Below are positions 44,700 through 57,631 of a stretch of 64,000 nucleotides of DNA, piece after piece (the first letter of the stretch is position 1; each line of letters begins with the position of its first letter). The position numbers and the translations under genes are program-made. The stretch comes from Maylandia zebra. Taxonomy: Eukaryota > Chordata > Actinopteri > Cichliformes > Cichlidae. A model generated the notes under the pieces. That model worked only from the letters and a program-made list of their open reading frames with translations. It was not told where the DNA came from and made no database searches. The stretch spans positions 15,290,352 to 15,354,351 of the forward strand of contig NC_135169.1 in NCBI RefSeq assembly GCF_041146795.1, read 5' to 3'.

Positions 44700-46301
44700 C
44701 AGTGGGGCAAAAAAGTATTTAGTCAGCCACCGATTGTGTAAGTTCCCCCACCTAAAATGATGACAGAGGCCAGTAATTTGCACCAGAGGTACACTTCAAC
44801 TGTGAGAGACAGAATGTGAAAAAAAATCCATGAATCCACATGGTAGGATTTGTAAAGAATTCATTCGTAAATCAGGGTGGAAAATAAGTATTTGGTCAAT
44901 AACAAAAATACAACTCAATACTTTGTAACATAACCTTTTTTGGCAATAACAGAGGTCAAACGTTTACTATAGGTCTTTACCAGGTGTGCACACACAGTAG
45001 CTGGTATTTTGGCCCATTCCTCCATGCAGATCTTCTCGAGAGCAGTGATGTTTTGGGGCTGTCGCCGAGCAACACGCACTTTCAACTCCCGCCACAGATT
45101 TTCTATGGGGTTGAGGTCTGGAGACTGGCTAGGCCACTCCAGGACTTTCAAATGCTTCTTACGGAGCCACTCCTTTGTTGCCCGGGCGGTGTGTTTTGGA
45201 TCATTGTCATGTTGGAAGACCCAGCCTCGTTTCATCTTCAAAGTTCTCACTGATGGAAGGAGGTTTTGGCTCAAAATCTCACGATACATGGCCCCATTCA
45301 TTCTGTCCTTAACACGGATCAGTCGTCCTGTCCCCTTGGCAGAACAACAGCCCCATAGCATGATGTTTCCACCCCCATGCTTCACAGTAGGTATGGTGTT
45401 CTTGGGATGCAACTCAGTATTCTTCTTCCTCCAAACACGACGAGTTGAGTTTATACCAAAAAGTTCTACTTTGGTTTCATCTGACCACATGACATTCTCC
45501 CAATCCTCTGCTGTATCATCCATGTGCTCTCTGGCACACTTCAGACGGGCCTGGACATGCACTGGCTTCAGCAGCGGAACACGTCTGGCACTGCGGGATT
45601 TGATTCCCTGCCGTTGTAGTGTGTTACTGATGGTGACCTTTGTTACTTTGGTCCCAGCTCTCTGCAGGTCATTCACCAGGTCCCCCCGTGTGGTTCTGGG
45701 ATCTTTGCTCACCGTTCTCATGATCATTTTGACCCCACGGGATGACATCTTGCGTGGAGCCCCAGATCGAGGGAGATTATCAGTGGTCTTGTATGTCTTC
45801 CATTTTCTGATGATTGCTCCCACAGTTGATTTTTTCACACCAAGCTGCTTGCCTATTGTAGATTCACTCTTCCCAGTCTGGTGCAGGTCTACAATACTTT
45901 TCCTGGTGTCCTTCGAAAGCTCTTTGGTCTTGGCCATGGCAGAGTTTGGAGTCTGACTGTTTGAGGCTGTGGACAGGTGTCTTTTATACAGATGATGAGT
46001 TCAAACAGGTGCCATTCATACAGGTAACGAGTGGGGGACAGAAAAGCTTCTTACAGAAGACGTTACAGGTCTGTGAGAGCCAGAGATTTTCCTTGTTTGA
46101 GGTGACCAAATACTTATTTTCCACCCTAATTTACGAATAAATTCTTTACAAATCCTACCATGTGGATTCATGGATTTTTTTTCACATTCTGTCTCTCACA
46201 GTTGAAGTGTACCTCTGGTGCAAATTACTGACCTCTGTCATCATTTTAAGTGGGGGAACTTGCACAATCGGTGGCTGACTAAATACTTTTTTGCCCCACT
46301 G
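44700..46301 (-). mobile_element. Tc1/mariner transposon, full-length copy 2
   Basis: Bounded by TA at 44698-44699 and 46302-46303. Both termini start CAGTGGGGCAAAAAAGTATT. 1602 bp with long inverted repeats and an intact transposase. Same family as 4599-6235, without the A-tract expansion. It is located in the presumed first intron of trim2, in opposite orientation to that gene. Confidence 0.95.
44915..45937 (-). CDS. Tc1-family transposase (DD34E), intact, copy 2
   Basis: 340 uninterrupted residues with the same start and stop as the copy at 4851-5873. D153, D244 and E279 are present ([20 protein letters not shown]). IENLW is the commoner family form, whereas copy 1 has IEKLW. About 97% of residues agree between the copies, so the family amplified relatively recently. 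The antisense frame at 45009-45956 is a shadow ORF. Whether either protein is expressed cannot be judged from sequence. Confidence 0.95.
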   Translation of the reverse strand: MAKTKELSKDTRKSIVDLHQTGKSESTIGKQLGVKKSTVGAIIRKWKTYKTTDNLPRSGAPRKMSSRGVKMIMRTVSKDPRTTRGDLVNDLQRAGTKVTKVTISNTLQRQGIKSRSARRVPLLKPVHVQARLKCAREHMDDTAEDWENVMWSDETKVELFGINSTRRVWRKKNTELHPKNTIPTVKHGGGNIMLWGCCSAKGTGRLIRVKDRMNGAMYREILSQNLLPSVRTLKMKRGWVFQHDNDPKHTARATKEWLRKKHLKVLEWPSQSPDLNPIENLWRELKVRVARRQPQNITALEKICMEEWAKIPATVCAHLVKTYSKRLTSVIAKKGYVTKY

Positions 46302-47408
46302 TATGTCAAATTGGATTTACATGTAGAAATAATTTTACAGTTTGCCAATATTTTTTTTTCCTAAAAAACATTATACAATCTATCTGTAACACAAATCTAA
46401 GAAATTAAGTAAAACAAAGAAAAAAGAAATGTTATCAGATCCAACGAATAATGAATTTTATAAGTTACAAACACAGTTACAAAGTCTAGTTCAGTGAATA
46501 TAATGGAATAACATATGCCAAGTTTCATTGACTACAAACTCACTAGCCTGGATAATTGTCAGTCAGCTAGCCAAAACTGATTGGAAACGCGGTTCCTCAC
46601 AACAAGTATTATTTGTCAGATAATAGCATTAAAAATGCTCTGAAAGGGACCAATGGCTCAAACATGGTTGAGAAGTCAAATTCAGTGACTCAGCTCAGAG
46701 CAGGTGAAACTGAGCAGAGAACTATCTGCTCTGGCTGATACTTACTTTATAAGTAAGTTGGCCCTTACTTTATACCATCAACAGGCTAAACTGCTGAGTT
46801 ACATATAAATTTTATCTTTTAGTTGTCATAAAGGGGGAATTAGCTACAGAGACCAATGATGTATTTCTACCAGACGTTTTAATGGAATAAAATGGTAATT
46901 TAGCTCACATATGGAGACAGGCTCCAGTGGCCACTGGAGGAACTGCAGTTTTTGGAACTTCTTATGTTTCATTTTTTAACTGGTGACATTGCTGCTTGGT
47001 GCTCTTTAAAAGAAAAGCACTCTATACTATTGCTTGTGATTAGATAAAATATCTGAAATGAAAATATAGAAAAGAAACTTTGGGAGCATGAGAAATAACT
47101 TTTTTTTTTTAAAATTACTTTCATTCTGACCGAATTTGCTTTGTCCTATAGCATGTTTGCAGACTGTAACCAAGACAACTCAGCTCCACTTTATGGCCAG
47201 TAAAAGCAGATCACTGGCTGGTTCATTCAGAGGGAAACTCATACATGACACTTGGTCAAGTAACTGCAGGATTTTGTGATTCCGTGAATGCCTGAAAAGA
47301 TAAAAGGCATTGCACACTCATTACCCATGGAAATACAGTTTTCCCAATACCATAAAGGTTTTTCATTTAGTGGCAGCGAGAAGAACAACAGTTTGAGGTA
47401 TTTTAACC

Positions 47409-47760
47409 CATCCATCCATTCGCTTCCATTTATCCTTTTCAGGGTGACACTGGAGCCTATCCCAGCAGTCACAGGGCGAGAGGCAGGGTACACCTTGGAC
47501 AGGTCGCCAGTTTGTCGCAGGGCTAACACACAGAGACAGACAACCATTCGCACTCACATTCACACTTATGGGCAATTTAGATCGATCAATTAACCTATCC
47601 ACATTAACTGCATATCTTTGGACTGTGGGAGGGCGTCAGAGTACCCAGGGAGAACCCACGCAAGCACGGGGAGAACATGCAAACTCCACACAGAACTCAT
47701 TGAACTCAGGACCTTCTTGCTGTGAGGCAACAGTGCTAACCGCTGTGCTACTGTGCTGCC
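47409..47760 (-). repeat. tRNA-headed, GATG-tailed SINE
   Basis: On the minus strand the element begins GGCAGCACAGTAGCACAGCG (tRNA-like head, box A region GCGGTTAGC). It continues through CATGTTCTCCCCGTG and CGACCTGTCCAAGG, and ends in GGATGGATGGG at the left. Flanks share a TATAACCC/TTTAACCC-like duplication. The copy at 14973-15285 is a headless member of the same family. Confidence 0.85.
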
Positions 47761-48531
47761 ATTATAACCCACATTTATTAATCAAATTTAATCTACCTGA
47801 TTCAATCTTAAGACTGAGACAAAAGCAAAATGAAAAAGTATAAAGGAACACAGTCAAGAGTTCGAAGCTTAAGTAAATAATCTCTCTTGTCTCTCTGTGT
47901 TTATCTGCTTTTCCAACTAATCCTCATCCCTCTCTCTGTCTCGTTTCTGCAGGACATAGTGTGATCTGCCCACAGCTTGAACCCTATGTGAATCAAATTA
48001 ACACCATAGTTCATTGCTTTTCACCCAATAAGACCTAAAGAGGATTGACTACTTTCATTCACTCGGTTTATGTGCTTGAAGAAACAACACATGGAAGCAG
48101 AAAGATGTTTTAAATGGGATATGTACCTAAATGTGGACACCTGGACACTCTTTCCCCCCATAGTGGAATAACCTATGCCAAGTTTCATTGACTACAAGCT
48201 CACAAGCCTGGATTACTGTGCCCTGAAATTACAGAAAAACCAAACCTGCATCTGGATTTCTGGCATTCTTCTTTGTGTGTGAAATGTTGATGTGCTTTTC
48301 CAGAGATCTAGCATCCGCCAAGAGTTATCACAAGGAGTTCATATGAACATTTGATCCTTTTTATGTTGAATACACAATGGAATAAAAGGGTGAGACAAGG
48401 AGCTTACAAAAACAAACAGTACAAAAATACATCTGGAACCTTGTATCCAAACATAAAGCCCCTTCCCCTGGCTGCAGAGTGGAAAAAGGGGTGTGTTTGG
48501 AGGTTTACCCTCACCAGGCTGCCACTTGCAG

Positions 48532-51500
48532 ATGGAGGCCCACCAACACTCCCCAGATAGCAGCAGTGAGGAGTGCACCGTCCTGGAGGCTCCACCTGGC
48601 AAAAACGCCTGCCCACAACATGCAGGGAAGGTAGGTATTCAATAGGTGTGCAAATGTCCTGAACTACATATGAAAAGTGACATGAAAGCAAGCAAAAACG
48701 TGTCCACATATCGCACAAAGCCAAAATCAGCTTAAACCTTGGAGGTTAATTTCAGTTGGCTAAGAATAAACCTTTCTGTTAAACATCAGTGGTACAAAAG
48801 GAAACCAGAATTCTTCCAATACCATACAAAGTTATGCCTCGCCTGTAATTCTGTTCATATCCATTTATGTTTATGCTTAACCTCCATATTATCATCCTTA
48901 TTTATTTTTATATTCAATCCATATTTATTTATTTATTTTATATTACCTCCAATATAGACTGTCCCTGCCAGCTAAACTGAAACTGAAGCCAAAGATAGGA
49001 CATCTACCTACAACACATGACAAGCGTCTCGAGTTTTACACAAACAAACGATAACTCTTTGATTTTTTCGGACTTGGGTTTGGTAGTATATGCCTATATG
49101 AACAAAATGAGAATAATTCAAATGCCATTTAACTTGAATATCGGATGTTTTCACAGATTATGTGTGCTGATGACATCAGGAGTTTTTATAGATCATTTAT
49201 GCTGATGTTAGCATTATTCATATGGAAATTTAGTAAAGCGTATTAATCTTTTGTGTCATTGTGAATTCAAGCAATACTGTATTTTTTTTAAAGAGCTCAA
49301 ACAAAGAAAGTTTCTAGCTCCCCCAAGGTTTTTCTTGATTCGTGTGACCCAGACCTTTGACCTATGGCCTTGAAGCATTTCGTACTAAAACGGTGTATTT
49401 AACATATATTTTTACGCAGTTCGTGATTCTACAAAACTCTATGGTTTCATTGTAATATCGTATGGAATAGTATTGCCAAAAAAAGTGCATGGTACAGCAC
49501 ACTCTGTGCCCTTTCATAGTGTATATATCACACTCAATATGGTTTCTTTAAATCTTGTCTTCTATGTCAACTTTGTCCTTTGGCACTAACAATGAAGGTC
49601 TAAGTCAAATGCTTAGCCATCCTAGGTACTCATGTCGCCCAAGGCCTTGTATATACCTGTAAAGTTTAAAGATGAGCCATAAAAAAATTGGGGTAATATA
49701 CCATTTTTACTGATTTTCACTTTTGGTGTGACCTTGAACTGATTTTCAGCAAAAATAAAATCAACTTGAACTTTAATTGGTATCTACCATCAGACTAAAT
49801 TTGAACATGATATCTTGAAAACTGTGGCAACTAGCCTGCTAAAACACGGCCAGATAAACAGACAAATGGAACCAATTACATACTTAGTAAAGACTGGACT
49901 CTAAAAGACTGGGTGGCTGTAGCTCATTAAGTAGAGCAGGTTGTCTACAAACTAGAAGGTTTAAAAAGTTGCAGTTTTATAGGAGGTATGTGTGCTGCTA
50001 TTTCTTGGACAGTTTAAGTGACTATAACAGAAAATAAAACTGTGCCCTGTGATGAAATATGATGCAAAAACAAAGTTTATAGGACAGATATGAGCAAGTT
50101 ATGGTTCTCAACAGTAAATTTTGAATTCACATTAGAGATTAGATAAAACTTTATTAATCCCTCGGGTGGGTTCCTCCGGGAATTTCTGTAACATGTATTT
50201 TCAGATTCAGATTCACTCATACATATAGAAATGACTGAATCATGTACTGCAAAGTGTAAGCCCAAAGCCTAATCCATGTTATCTATATGTTGTTCCTGTT
50301 TAATCCAGTTACTGATTAGCAACTGTACAACAATGAGACTAAACTAAAGACAAACAATATCTAGGCTATCATGGGGCATTCAATTCTTAATAGTGTAGCT
50401 TCTCTCTCCTCTTTCCTCCCTTCATGTAAACCGTTCAATTTGCAGGTTGCTGACTTGTACTGCTCTGCCTGCAAGTGCGCTCTGTGTGAGGACTGTCTTC
50501 CCAACCATGCAGAACACCCTAAGGTGGCCCTCAGCCAGGCCCTCGAGCAGCACCGCAACAACCTGCAGGAAAGACTGGGCACTGTTCAGGACAGGTACAG
50601 GTTGAAATACTTGATACAACATTAAGAAACTTTATTCAGTCCATTAATCTGTGCCCCCAACAAACCCTTATGTTAAACTGTTGTGCAGTGGTGCTAGTTT
50701 CCATTTATCAACAAAAACACACACAAACCCCCCCAAAAATTTTAATGCTGAATTACTTTTTTTAAAATATGTATTATAAACTGCAGAAGTAAGCCAATGA
50801 TAAATATCAGCTGGAGTTTATTAGGATTTTATTATTTTTATATATTGTATATTTTTTAGTAATTCCCAGAGACCAGGAGAGGGCTCTCTCATTAAGCAAG
50901 ATTCATTTAAGAGTCACTTGGGCAATGCTCATTGATTGTTTTTTGCAGCAAAACACAGATGTTCCCTAAATGCCTCACATTTGTTAAGAAAAAAAAGATG
51001 GAAGAATAAAATAGAAGAGTGACAGTGTTCTGGGCCAAGGACTTTTCTCAAGAAAGACAAATAATCTCTGGAATTTAATTTAAATGCTACTGTGGGAATG
51101 AGATAGTCAAAAGATTTCTTAAAAGACATACGGGCTTGGGTAGAAAGTTAAAGAAGTTACTAAGTATTTATATTGAAAATACCCATCCATTCATGTAGGG
51201 AATTATTAGTAAACAGGGAGCAGTAAATGTAGGTCCCACATTCAAATTGCACTTAAAATACTAAAAGTCACATTTTTTCGTTTGCAAAATTGGAAAAAAA
51301 TAAAATACAAATCAGCTGATAGCATTTCATTCTTGTAGATCAAACAGGTACAGATGTATTTGCTGTGGAGAACAAGTTGCATAACAACTGACATATTCAG
51401 TTAAAGTATAATGTAGGCATACTTAATATAACTCAGTCACAAGTAACTATTGACAGACAGTGGATGGAGGAAAGAAGAGATGCTGACATCTGGTGGACAG

Positions 51501-54500
51501 TGAGCAAAATACAGTACAAATGATTTACCAGACTATAAAATCTTGACATTAACAATAACATGTTATTAATTTTTCTCAATTAAAGTTACAGGTTGCATAT
51601 GTAAACATTTAACAACATAAATGTAGCATAAAGAAAGCTTGCTATTGTTGTTTTGCAAATTAGATATGTAACTGCCTTTCTCTTTTGTGCGTGTCCTCTC
51701 TAGACTCCCTCAGATTTCAGATGTACTGTCCTTTGTTAAAGAGATCCTCCAGCAGCTGACCAATCAGAGGGCTTCCATTGAAGAGGACATTCAATCGAGC
51801 TTCGAGGACTTACACAAGCAGCTGGATGTTCGAAAGAGTGTACTGCTGATGGAGCTGGAAGTTACATACGGACTCAAACAGAAGGTGAACAGAGTTTGTT
51901 CAATTTTTCCTTTGATTCTTTGGTAAAAGTACAACCTCCTCAGTCACTGGTATACTTCTTTAAATAAAACAAATCAAATGAAAAAGTCTGAAACAGTCTA
52001 ATGAAACTTTTCTTTTTCTGTCTCCAGGTTCTCCAAGCCCAGATAGACAGCCTTCTACGGGGAGAGGGGGACATCACAACCACCTGTACCCAGGCAGAGG
52101 AGGCTCTGGCTGGAGATCCCTGTGTGGCGAGCCTGCAGGTGGAACGAGAGCTGTGGGAGAGGCTGGGTGAGCTTGCTGGTCTTGGTTTGCCATGCCAGCC
52201 GGAAGAGAACGACCAGCTGGATCTGGTGATGGAGACAGATGGGCTGAGGAAGTCCATACACAACCTGGGGACTATTGTTACAACCAGGTGAGACAATTCA
52301 AATCAAGTTCAACTCAGTTTTATTTATTTAATGCCAATTCACAACAACAACTGCCTCAAAGCAATTTATATTGTAAAGTAAAGATCCTACAATAGTACAG
52401 AAAAACAGAATAAACCCAAAAGTCAGACAACCCTGTATGAGCAAGCATAGGGGAAGGAAATGGAAAAGAAAAACTCCCTTTCAACAGGAAGAAACCTCTG
52501 GCAGAAGCAGGCTTAAGGAGGGTCAGCCATCTGCCACAACTGGTTTAAAGTGAAAGGGGAAAGACAAAAGACTGTGGAAGAAAGCCAGAGATTAATACTA
52601 ACTAATAATTACATGCAGAGTGGTGTGTAAACACATAGTGAATAAAAAAGGTGAAAAAAAAACAAAACAGAAACACTCAGTGCATCATGGGAACACCCCA
52701 GCAGCCTAGACCTACTGCAGTGTAAAGATTAAAAAGTTTTAAGCCTAATCCTAAAATCAGAGAAGCTCATTGAGACTTGTTTGTATCATTTATGCGCAGC
52801 TCCCTATAAGGTCCCACCACAGCATTTCAGTCAGGCTGAAGACTGGAACGGGCCATTGCATCACCTTGATCCTTTTCATTTCCAGCCATTCTGTTGTACA
52901 TTTGCTGCTGTGCTTGGGAACATGACTCTGACTCTGAAGAAAATAAGAGCAATCTATAAAATCCGCTGTATACCAAAGTATTCCAATCAGCGATAAATAG
53001 CGAGATGTTTTAGCTGTATTTTTTTTAGAGAACAACAAACTGTTTTTCCAGGCTACATTGTCAGCTTCTAAATTATTAAAGATTATTAAGCACCCCAGCT
53101 TATCAGCTATCTGCTTTAAGGTGCATCTTTGAAAGTTATACCAGGAAGGCAATAAATTCTGATTTAAGTCTTTCTTTGTCAGAGGAGCTACAGTATCCAG
53201 AGTCGTACGCAGTGACGATATAAAACTATTAACAAGATAACAAACTCTGTAAAAGCAGCGTTCAGGTAACTGCTCTGCACTGTGTTGGTATAAGGCACTG
53301 AAGAAGATGCAGCTGAGGAATTATATCCATGGCCGACACCGTCTCTAAGGGGGTGGGGTTTTGGGGCATTTCAATGATGATGAAACATATTGAACCCTGT
53401 GGTTTTGGATTTAATGCCATTTCATTAACACTCGTCTTTCTTCTCATCCTCAGTGCGGTGGCAAGCCAGAGCGAAGCCATGGGTGCAGGTCTTGAGCAAT
53501 GCATTGTTGGGCATCCTGCCTCTGTTACCATTGTAACAAGAGACAAGTCAGGGGGAGCCTGCAAGAGTGGAAATGCGATCCTCTCTGCTGAGGTTCATTC
53601 TACACCTAAACTCCATGAAATTAAGTTCTACTCTGTGTTCACACTTCAATGCAAACAGTGACAAAATATTATGATGTGTCGATGTAGGTATTCACACCAG
53701 ACGGCAGCATAGTAGATGGTGAGATAGTGGACCACAAGAACGGGACATATGAATTTGTGTACACGGTGCCAAAGGAGGGTGACTTCTCACTGGCTCTCCG
53801 TTTGTATGACCAGCACATCAAAGGAAGTCCCTTCAAACTGACTGTCACCAAGACTCTAGAGGCTGAACTAGACGTAGGTGGATCTTTCTTTCAATATTAG
53901 TACATTTCTACTATCCATTTGGCAAATAATGTCTAAATTCCTTTAATATCAACTGTGATATACACCAACAGCCTATGTACGGCTCATTCATGTCCAGTGT
54001 CCTTTAGCATCTGTGCTGAAGGACACTGGACATCAGGACCTGAAACATCAGCTTATGACATTACTGTCTGACACTCACTTTATAATTATTGTTATGAAGG
54101 CCTAGTCAAGTAGTTTTGCCTAAACCTAAGAGGTTGTTAATCCTCTTCCCATCAAACGAAACTTGCATCCAAGTATGTCCAATCTCACTGCAAAACTTTG
54201 TGCTAATGTCCTCACACAACACAGAAAAGCTCGTATTGTTGACCACGTCGTGCTTGTCTCTTGAAGTTCAGAGTTCTTGAGCAACAATGATTCAAGCAAC
54301 ATGACTTAAGCAATTATAAAACCTAAATTTATTTGATTGAGCTTACCCTAAATTCATCGATACATTGACTTTGGCAAAGGATGTAGGAAGCTTTCCAAAT
54401 AAAAATCATATAACCTTCATAGTTACTGTGTATTGTGTTTCCCTTTTTGCTCTCTCTCCAGGTTTCTCCCTCTACAACAACGGCAACCAACTCAGCAGCC

Positions 54501-57500
54501 AATGCTACGCCATCGACTGGCTCATCTGAAGGAGCAAAGAGACGAGGAAAGTCACCTGGTCAGAAGAAGAAAGGCTCAAAGAGGGCCAGCAGTGCCCTTG
54601 GTACCCCACGGCGCAAAACTCAGAACCCCATTGAGGACGACCTCATTTTTAGGATCGGTGAGACATTTAGCTGGAAGAAACGAATCGTACAGACAGACTA
54701 GGATATTGTACACTTGCTTTTTTAAAGCTAATATATTCTCATTTTTGTGACACTGAAAGGCCCTTTTAATGCTTCAATCAATTTGGGCTTATTTCTCCCC
54801 ATCATATGCATCACTTTTTCCAACATGGTGGAATTTTCATCTGGCTGATTTCAGTGTCTGTTACCTGTTTCATGTTACAGTTTATGAAGGGACTAAAGTA
54901 ATGACATTGTGAATTTTAAAAGCTCAGATTCACCAAATTGTCAGTATTGTAGTATTGTTGTTGTTGTTTTTAATTTTTTTTATTTTAGCACACAAGTATG
55001 ATGGGACTGTCAGAATAATTCTAGTATTGACATCATAGCTAATCTTCTCCTACCTTAAACACTTCATAAATTTGTCCTGGAACAAAAATGTTCGTATGTG
55101 TGGTGCACCACACATACGAACATTTTGTGTGGAATGGTGAAATGCCCAGTTTTAGTCTTGATAATAATATTCCACTCAAATGTCTTTTAGACCTCGCTTC
55201 AATTCATTCAAAACTTAGGTAAATGTGAAATGGTCTTCCCATAGAAAGCCTTTCTTTAAAGTCAGTAACACAAAAAGAAAACATGAATTTTCACCTTTTA
55301 CTTTCCTTCTTTTTAAAATAGAAAACACAATCCATGGGTATTTTGTGTTTGAGGGGGTAGGTCTAGTCCAAATGTATGTTCAAGGAAACTTGAACTCAAA
55401 TTGAAGCTTCATGCAAAAGGTTGTTTATGAAAACATTTCTATGTATAATGGAATTTAAAATCATATTTTGAACTATTCAGGAACAAAGGGAAGGAATAAA
55501 GGAGAGTTCACCAATCTTCAAGGAGTAGCTGCCTCTTCCAATGGTAGGATACTGATCGCTGACAGCAACAATCAGTGTGTCCAGGTATGGCCTTCGAAAA
55601 GCTGCAGGGTTCATATAAAAACCCCAAATTTATATCGAAAGTTAAACAATGTATATATGTCCAGATTTTCAGCAATGAGGGAGAATTTAAGAGTCGTTTT
55701 GGAGTGCGGGGACGATCGCCAGGTCAGCTACAGCGTCCGACTGGTGTAGCTGTGCACCCCAGTGGTGACATCATTATTGCTGACTACGACAATAAGTGGG
55801 TCAGCATTTTCTCCTGTGAGGGCAAATTCAAGGTATGTGTGCTGATATGTCAGGGTTGAAGGGGTATTGTACTTTATTGCAAGCAAACCCTCATTCTAAT
55901 GTTTTCAGTGTTGATTTATGCAGCAATCTTATTGTTTGTATTTGTTGTTCACCAGGCAAAACTTGGCTCTGGCAGACTCATGGGACCAAAGGGTGTGTCT
56001 GTGGACCAAAACGGACATGTTATTGTGGTTGACAACAAAGCTTGTACTGTCTTCATCTTTCAGCTGACTGGAAAGCTTATTACCAAGTTTGGAAGCAGGG
56101 GCAATGGTGACAAGCAGTTTGCAGGTAATGTGGACTAAATTATATTATTTCACGTAATTTAATTCCCAAAAATCTACTATGGGCTGTAAAGAATAAATAT
56201 ATATAAAGAAGAAAAGGCAAATATATGAAGAGAAAATGTTTGATTCTGGATTGTCTTGAGATTAACGGCTCTTTAAAAAGTTAGTACTATATAGAAACCA
56301 TTGATGTTTTTAACCCCATGAGGTCTGAGTCATCACTGGTAATGAAAGCAGTGCTAGCTGCCCTGACCCCATTTTTTGGTGACCAGCACAAAGTATAAGA
56401 AATATAAATAGTCAGTTAGAGCAATTAGATTGCGTACCCTTTTGTCCCCTGACTGCCAAAACAATGAAAATGATACGTCCTAAAAGTTAAGGATTGGGAC
56501 AATCACCACTGATGGCTTAGATCTGAGAGGGTTAAAGCATTTTCCCCCCCAACTTTTGGCAATAAGGGAACAAACAACATTTTAACTTGCATTTCTCTTT
56601 TGTCCCAGGTTTTGAGGCTAGGGTTGTAGTTATCACTGATGACCTCAGAAGGTTTACGTGCGCTAATAAACGTATTTAGGTGATGGTTGGCAGTTGCTAA
56701 GTCTGAAAATTGATTTAAGAACTGAGTACACTTGAAATTCTGTTTAAAGTTTAACCCTATGACCTTTAAATCACTTGATGACCCCAACCTTTAACAGTAA
56801 AATATTGTACATTTAATTTTTTCTTTTCTTTTTCCCCCTTTTTCTTTTCATTCTAAGAGACTTCAAAAACTATTCAGATATACAAATACCAGTGTTACCT
56901 TTCTCTAAAATACTTGCGAATTGAAAGTGTTAAAAGAGGCTAAAGCTAATTGAAAATACATTGTTCGTTGTACAATGTACAACCTATTTCTTTGTTCCTG
57001 TTTTTCTTTCCTAAAGGTCCACACTTTGCAGCAGTGAACAAAAACAATGAAATCATTGTGACAGACTTCCATAATCACTCTGTTAAGGTACAGCATTTTA
57101 CTGAGCTTAAAGGATAGTTTTAGTGTAATGTTATGGTAAAAAAAAAGCTAATATTTCATATCAAGTCCAAGTATGGTTTCAGAGGATTCAAAATAATAAA
57201 TCTTTATCATTATTTCTCGGATTAGGTTTTCACGCTTGAAGGAGAGCTTGTACTGAAATTTGGTTCAAATGGGGAAGGAAACGGCCAGTTCAATGCTCCC
57301 ACTGGTGTAGCAGTGGATATTAATGGGAACATCATTGTAGCTGACTGGGGCAATAGCAGAATACAGGTAAAACGTTAACATATGAAAAAACTTTTATATA
57401 CGGTCAACCTTTTATATATGAAAGCCCTGCTGTGTAAGGTTTTTATATATAAATAATACATATCTTCGACATTTCCAGGTGTTTGATGGCAGTGGCTCCT

Positions 57501-57631
57501 TCCTGTCCTATATCAACACATCAGCAGACCCTCTTTATGGACCCCAAGGTCTGGCTCTGACTTCAGATGGACACGTTGTAGTGGCTGACTCTGGCAATCA
57601 TTGCTTTAAAGTCTACCGCTACCTACAATGA
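48532..57631 (+). CDS. trim2: TRIM2-type tripartite-motif/NHL protein (13 visible exons, RING not found)
   Basis: Exons 48532-48630, 50446-50594, 51704-51884, 52028-52287, 53454-53592, 53688-53873, 54462-54657, 55481-55584, 55665-55832, 55956-56124, 57017-57087, 57226-57366 and 57479-57631 join in phase to 671 residues ending [12 protein letters not shown]2 is a neuronal E3 ubiquitin ligase. Visible domains: B-box (ACPQH, YCSAC, LCEDC, HAEH; about 23-60), coiled coil (to about 225), filamin/Ig-like repeat (about 235-335), basic linker, and six NHL repeats (about 405-671). Close matches to TRIM2 over TRIM3 include [11 protein letters not shown] and [20 protein letters not shown]. Full TRIM2 is about 744 residues; the roughly 85 missing N-terminal ones hold the RING. 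The first exon begins with ATG exactly at the acceptor, so a RING-less start is conceivable. The donor at 53593 (GTTCAT) is weak. Confidence 0.93.
48631..50445 (+). other. trim2 intron between the first two visible exons
   Basis: AT-rich. It contains a tRNA-like stretch near 49912-49970 (GGTGGCTGTAGCTCATTAAG) that resembles a decayed SINE head. A short fragment at 50139-50190 (AAAACTTTATTAATCCCTCG) resembles the end of a common fish retroposon. Nothing else is supported. Confidence 0.4.
50595..51703 (+). other. trim2 intron, no other feature seen
   Basis: AT-rich intronic DNA between the B-box exon and the coiled-coil exon. The acceptor is CCTCTCTAG at 51703. No repeat or RNA gene was recognised. 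Confidence 0.5.
52315..52545 (+). repeat. Dispersed fish repeat, copy 3, in a trim2 intron
   Basis: Family landmarks CTGCCTCAAAGCAATTTATA, TTGTAAAGTAAAGATCCTAC and AACAGGAAGAAACCTCTGGC are in the same order as in the copies at 25207 and 27745/29098. Confidence 0.8.
52790..52965 (-). mobile_element. Degraded Tc1-like transposase relic in a trim2 intron
   Basis: The minus strand reads [20 protein letters not shown], then VMQWPV, then TEMLWWDL. This corresponds to the Tc1 DNDPKHTS...[14 protein letters not shown] region with the catalytic Asp and Glu positions altered. Confidence 0.7.
53874..54461 (+). other. trim2 intron, no other feature seen
   Basis: Contains a short inverted pair TGTCCAGTGTCCTT / AAGGACACTGGACA around 53993-54033 that could form a hairpin of 14 bp or so. 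No other structure was recognised. Confidence 0.4.
54658..55480 (+). other. trim2 intron, no other feature seen
   Basis: AT-rich. A perfect inverted pair at about 55089-55126 (AATGTTCGTATGTGTGGTG / CACCACACATACGAACATT) would form a hairpin with almost no loop. Confidence 0.5.
56125..57016 (+). other. trim2 intron, no other feature seen
   Basis: AT-rich intronic DNA between NHL exons 55956-56124 and 57017-57087. It ends in a long pyrimidine tract. No repeat or RNA gene recognised. Confidence 0.5.

Larger units (their letters stand above)
38155..48531 (+). other. Large presumed trim2 intron; no RING exon visible
   Basis: I searched both the codon pattern and the motif order of the TRIM2 RING (two C-x2-C pairs around a C-x-H pair) and found no candidate. 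Contents are a decayed A-rich minisatellite (38680-40180), a Tc1 relic (about 43870-44160), an intact Tc1 (44700-46301), a SINE (47409-47760) and AT-rich unique sequence. An acceptor-like TTTCTGCAG at 47953 leads into a short frame without cysteine pairs and was not accepted. Confidence 0.6.

Noticed and set aside
47945..48060. Possible trim2 exon after TTTCTGCAG
   Set aside because: The open frame is short and ends in a stop, has only isolated cysteines, and does not resemble a RING or any TRIM2 segment.
48404..48724. Minus-strand ORF over the first visible trim2 exon
   Set aside because: Shadow of the real plus-strand exon, which is supported by family similarity and splice sites.
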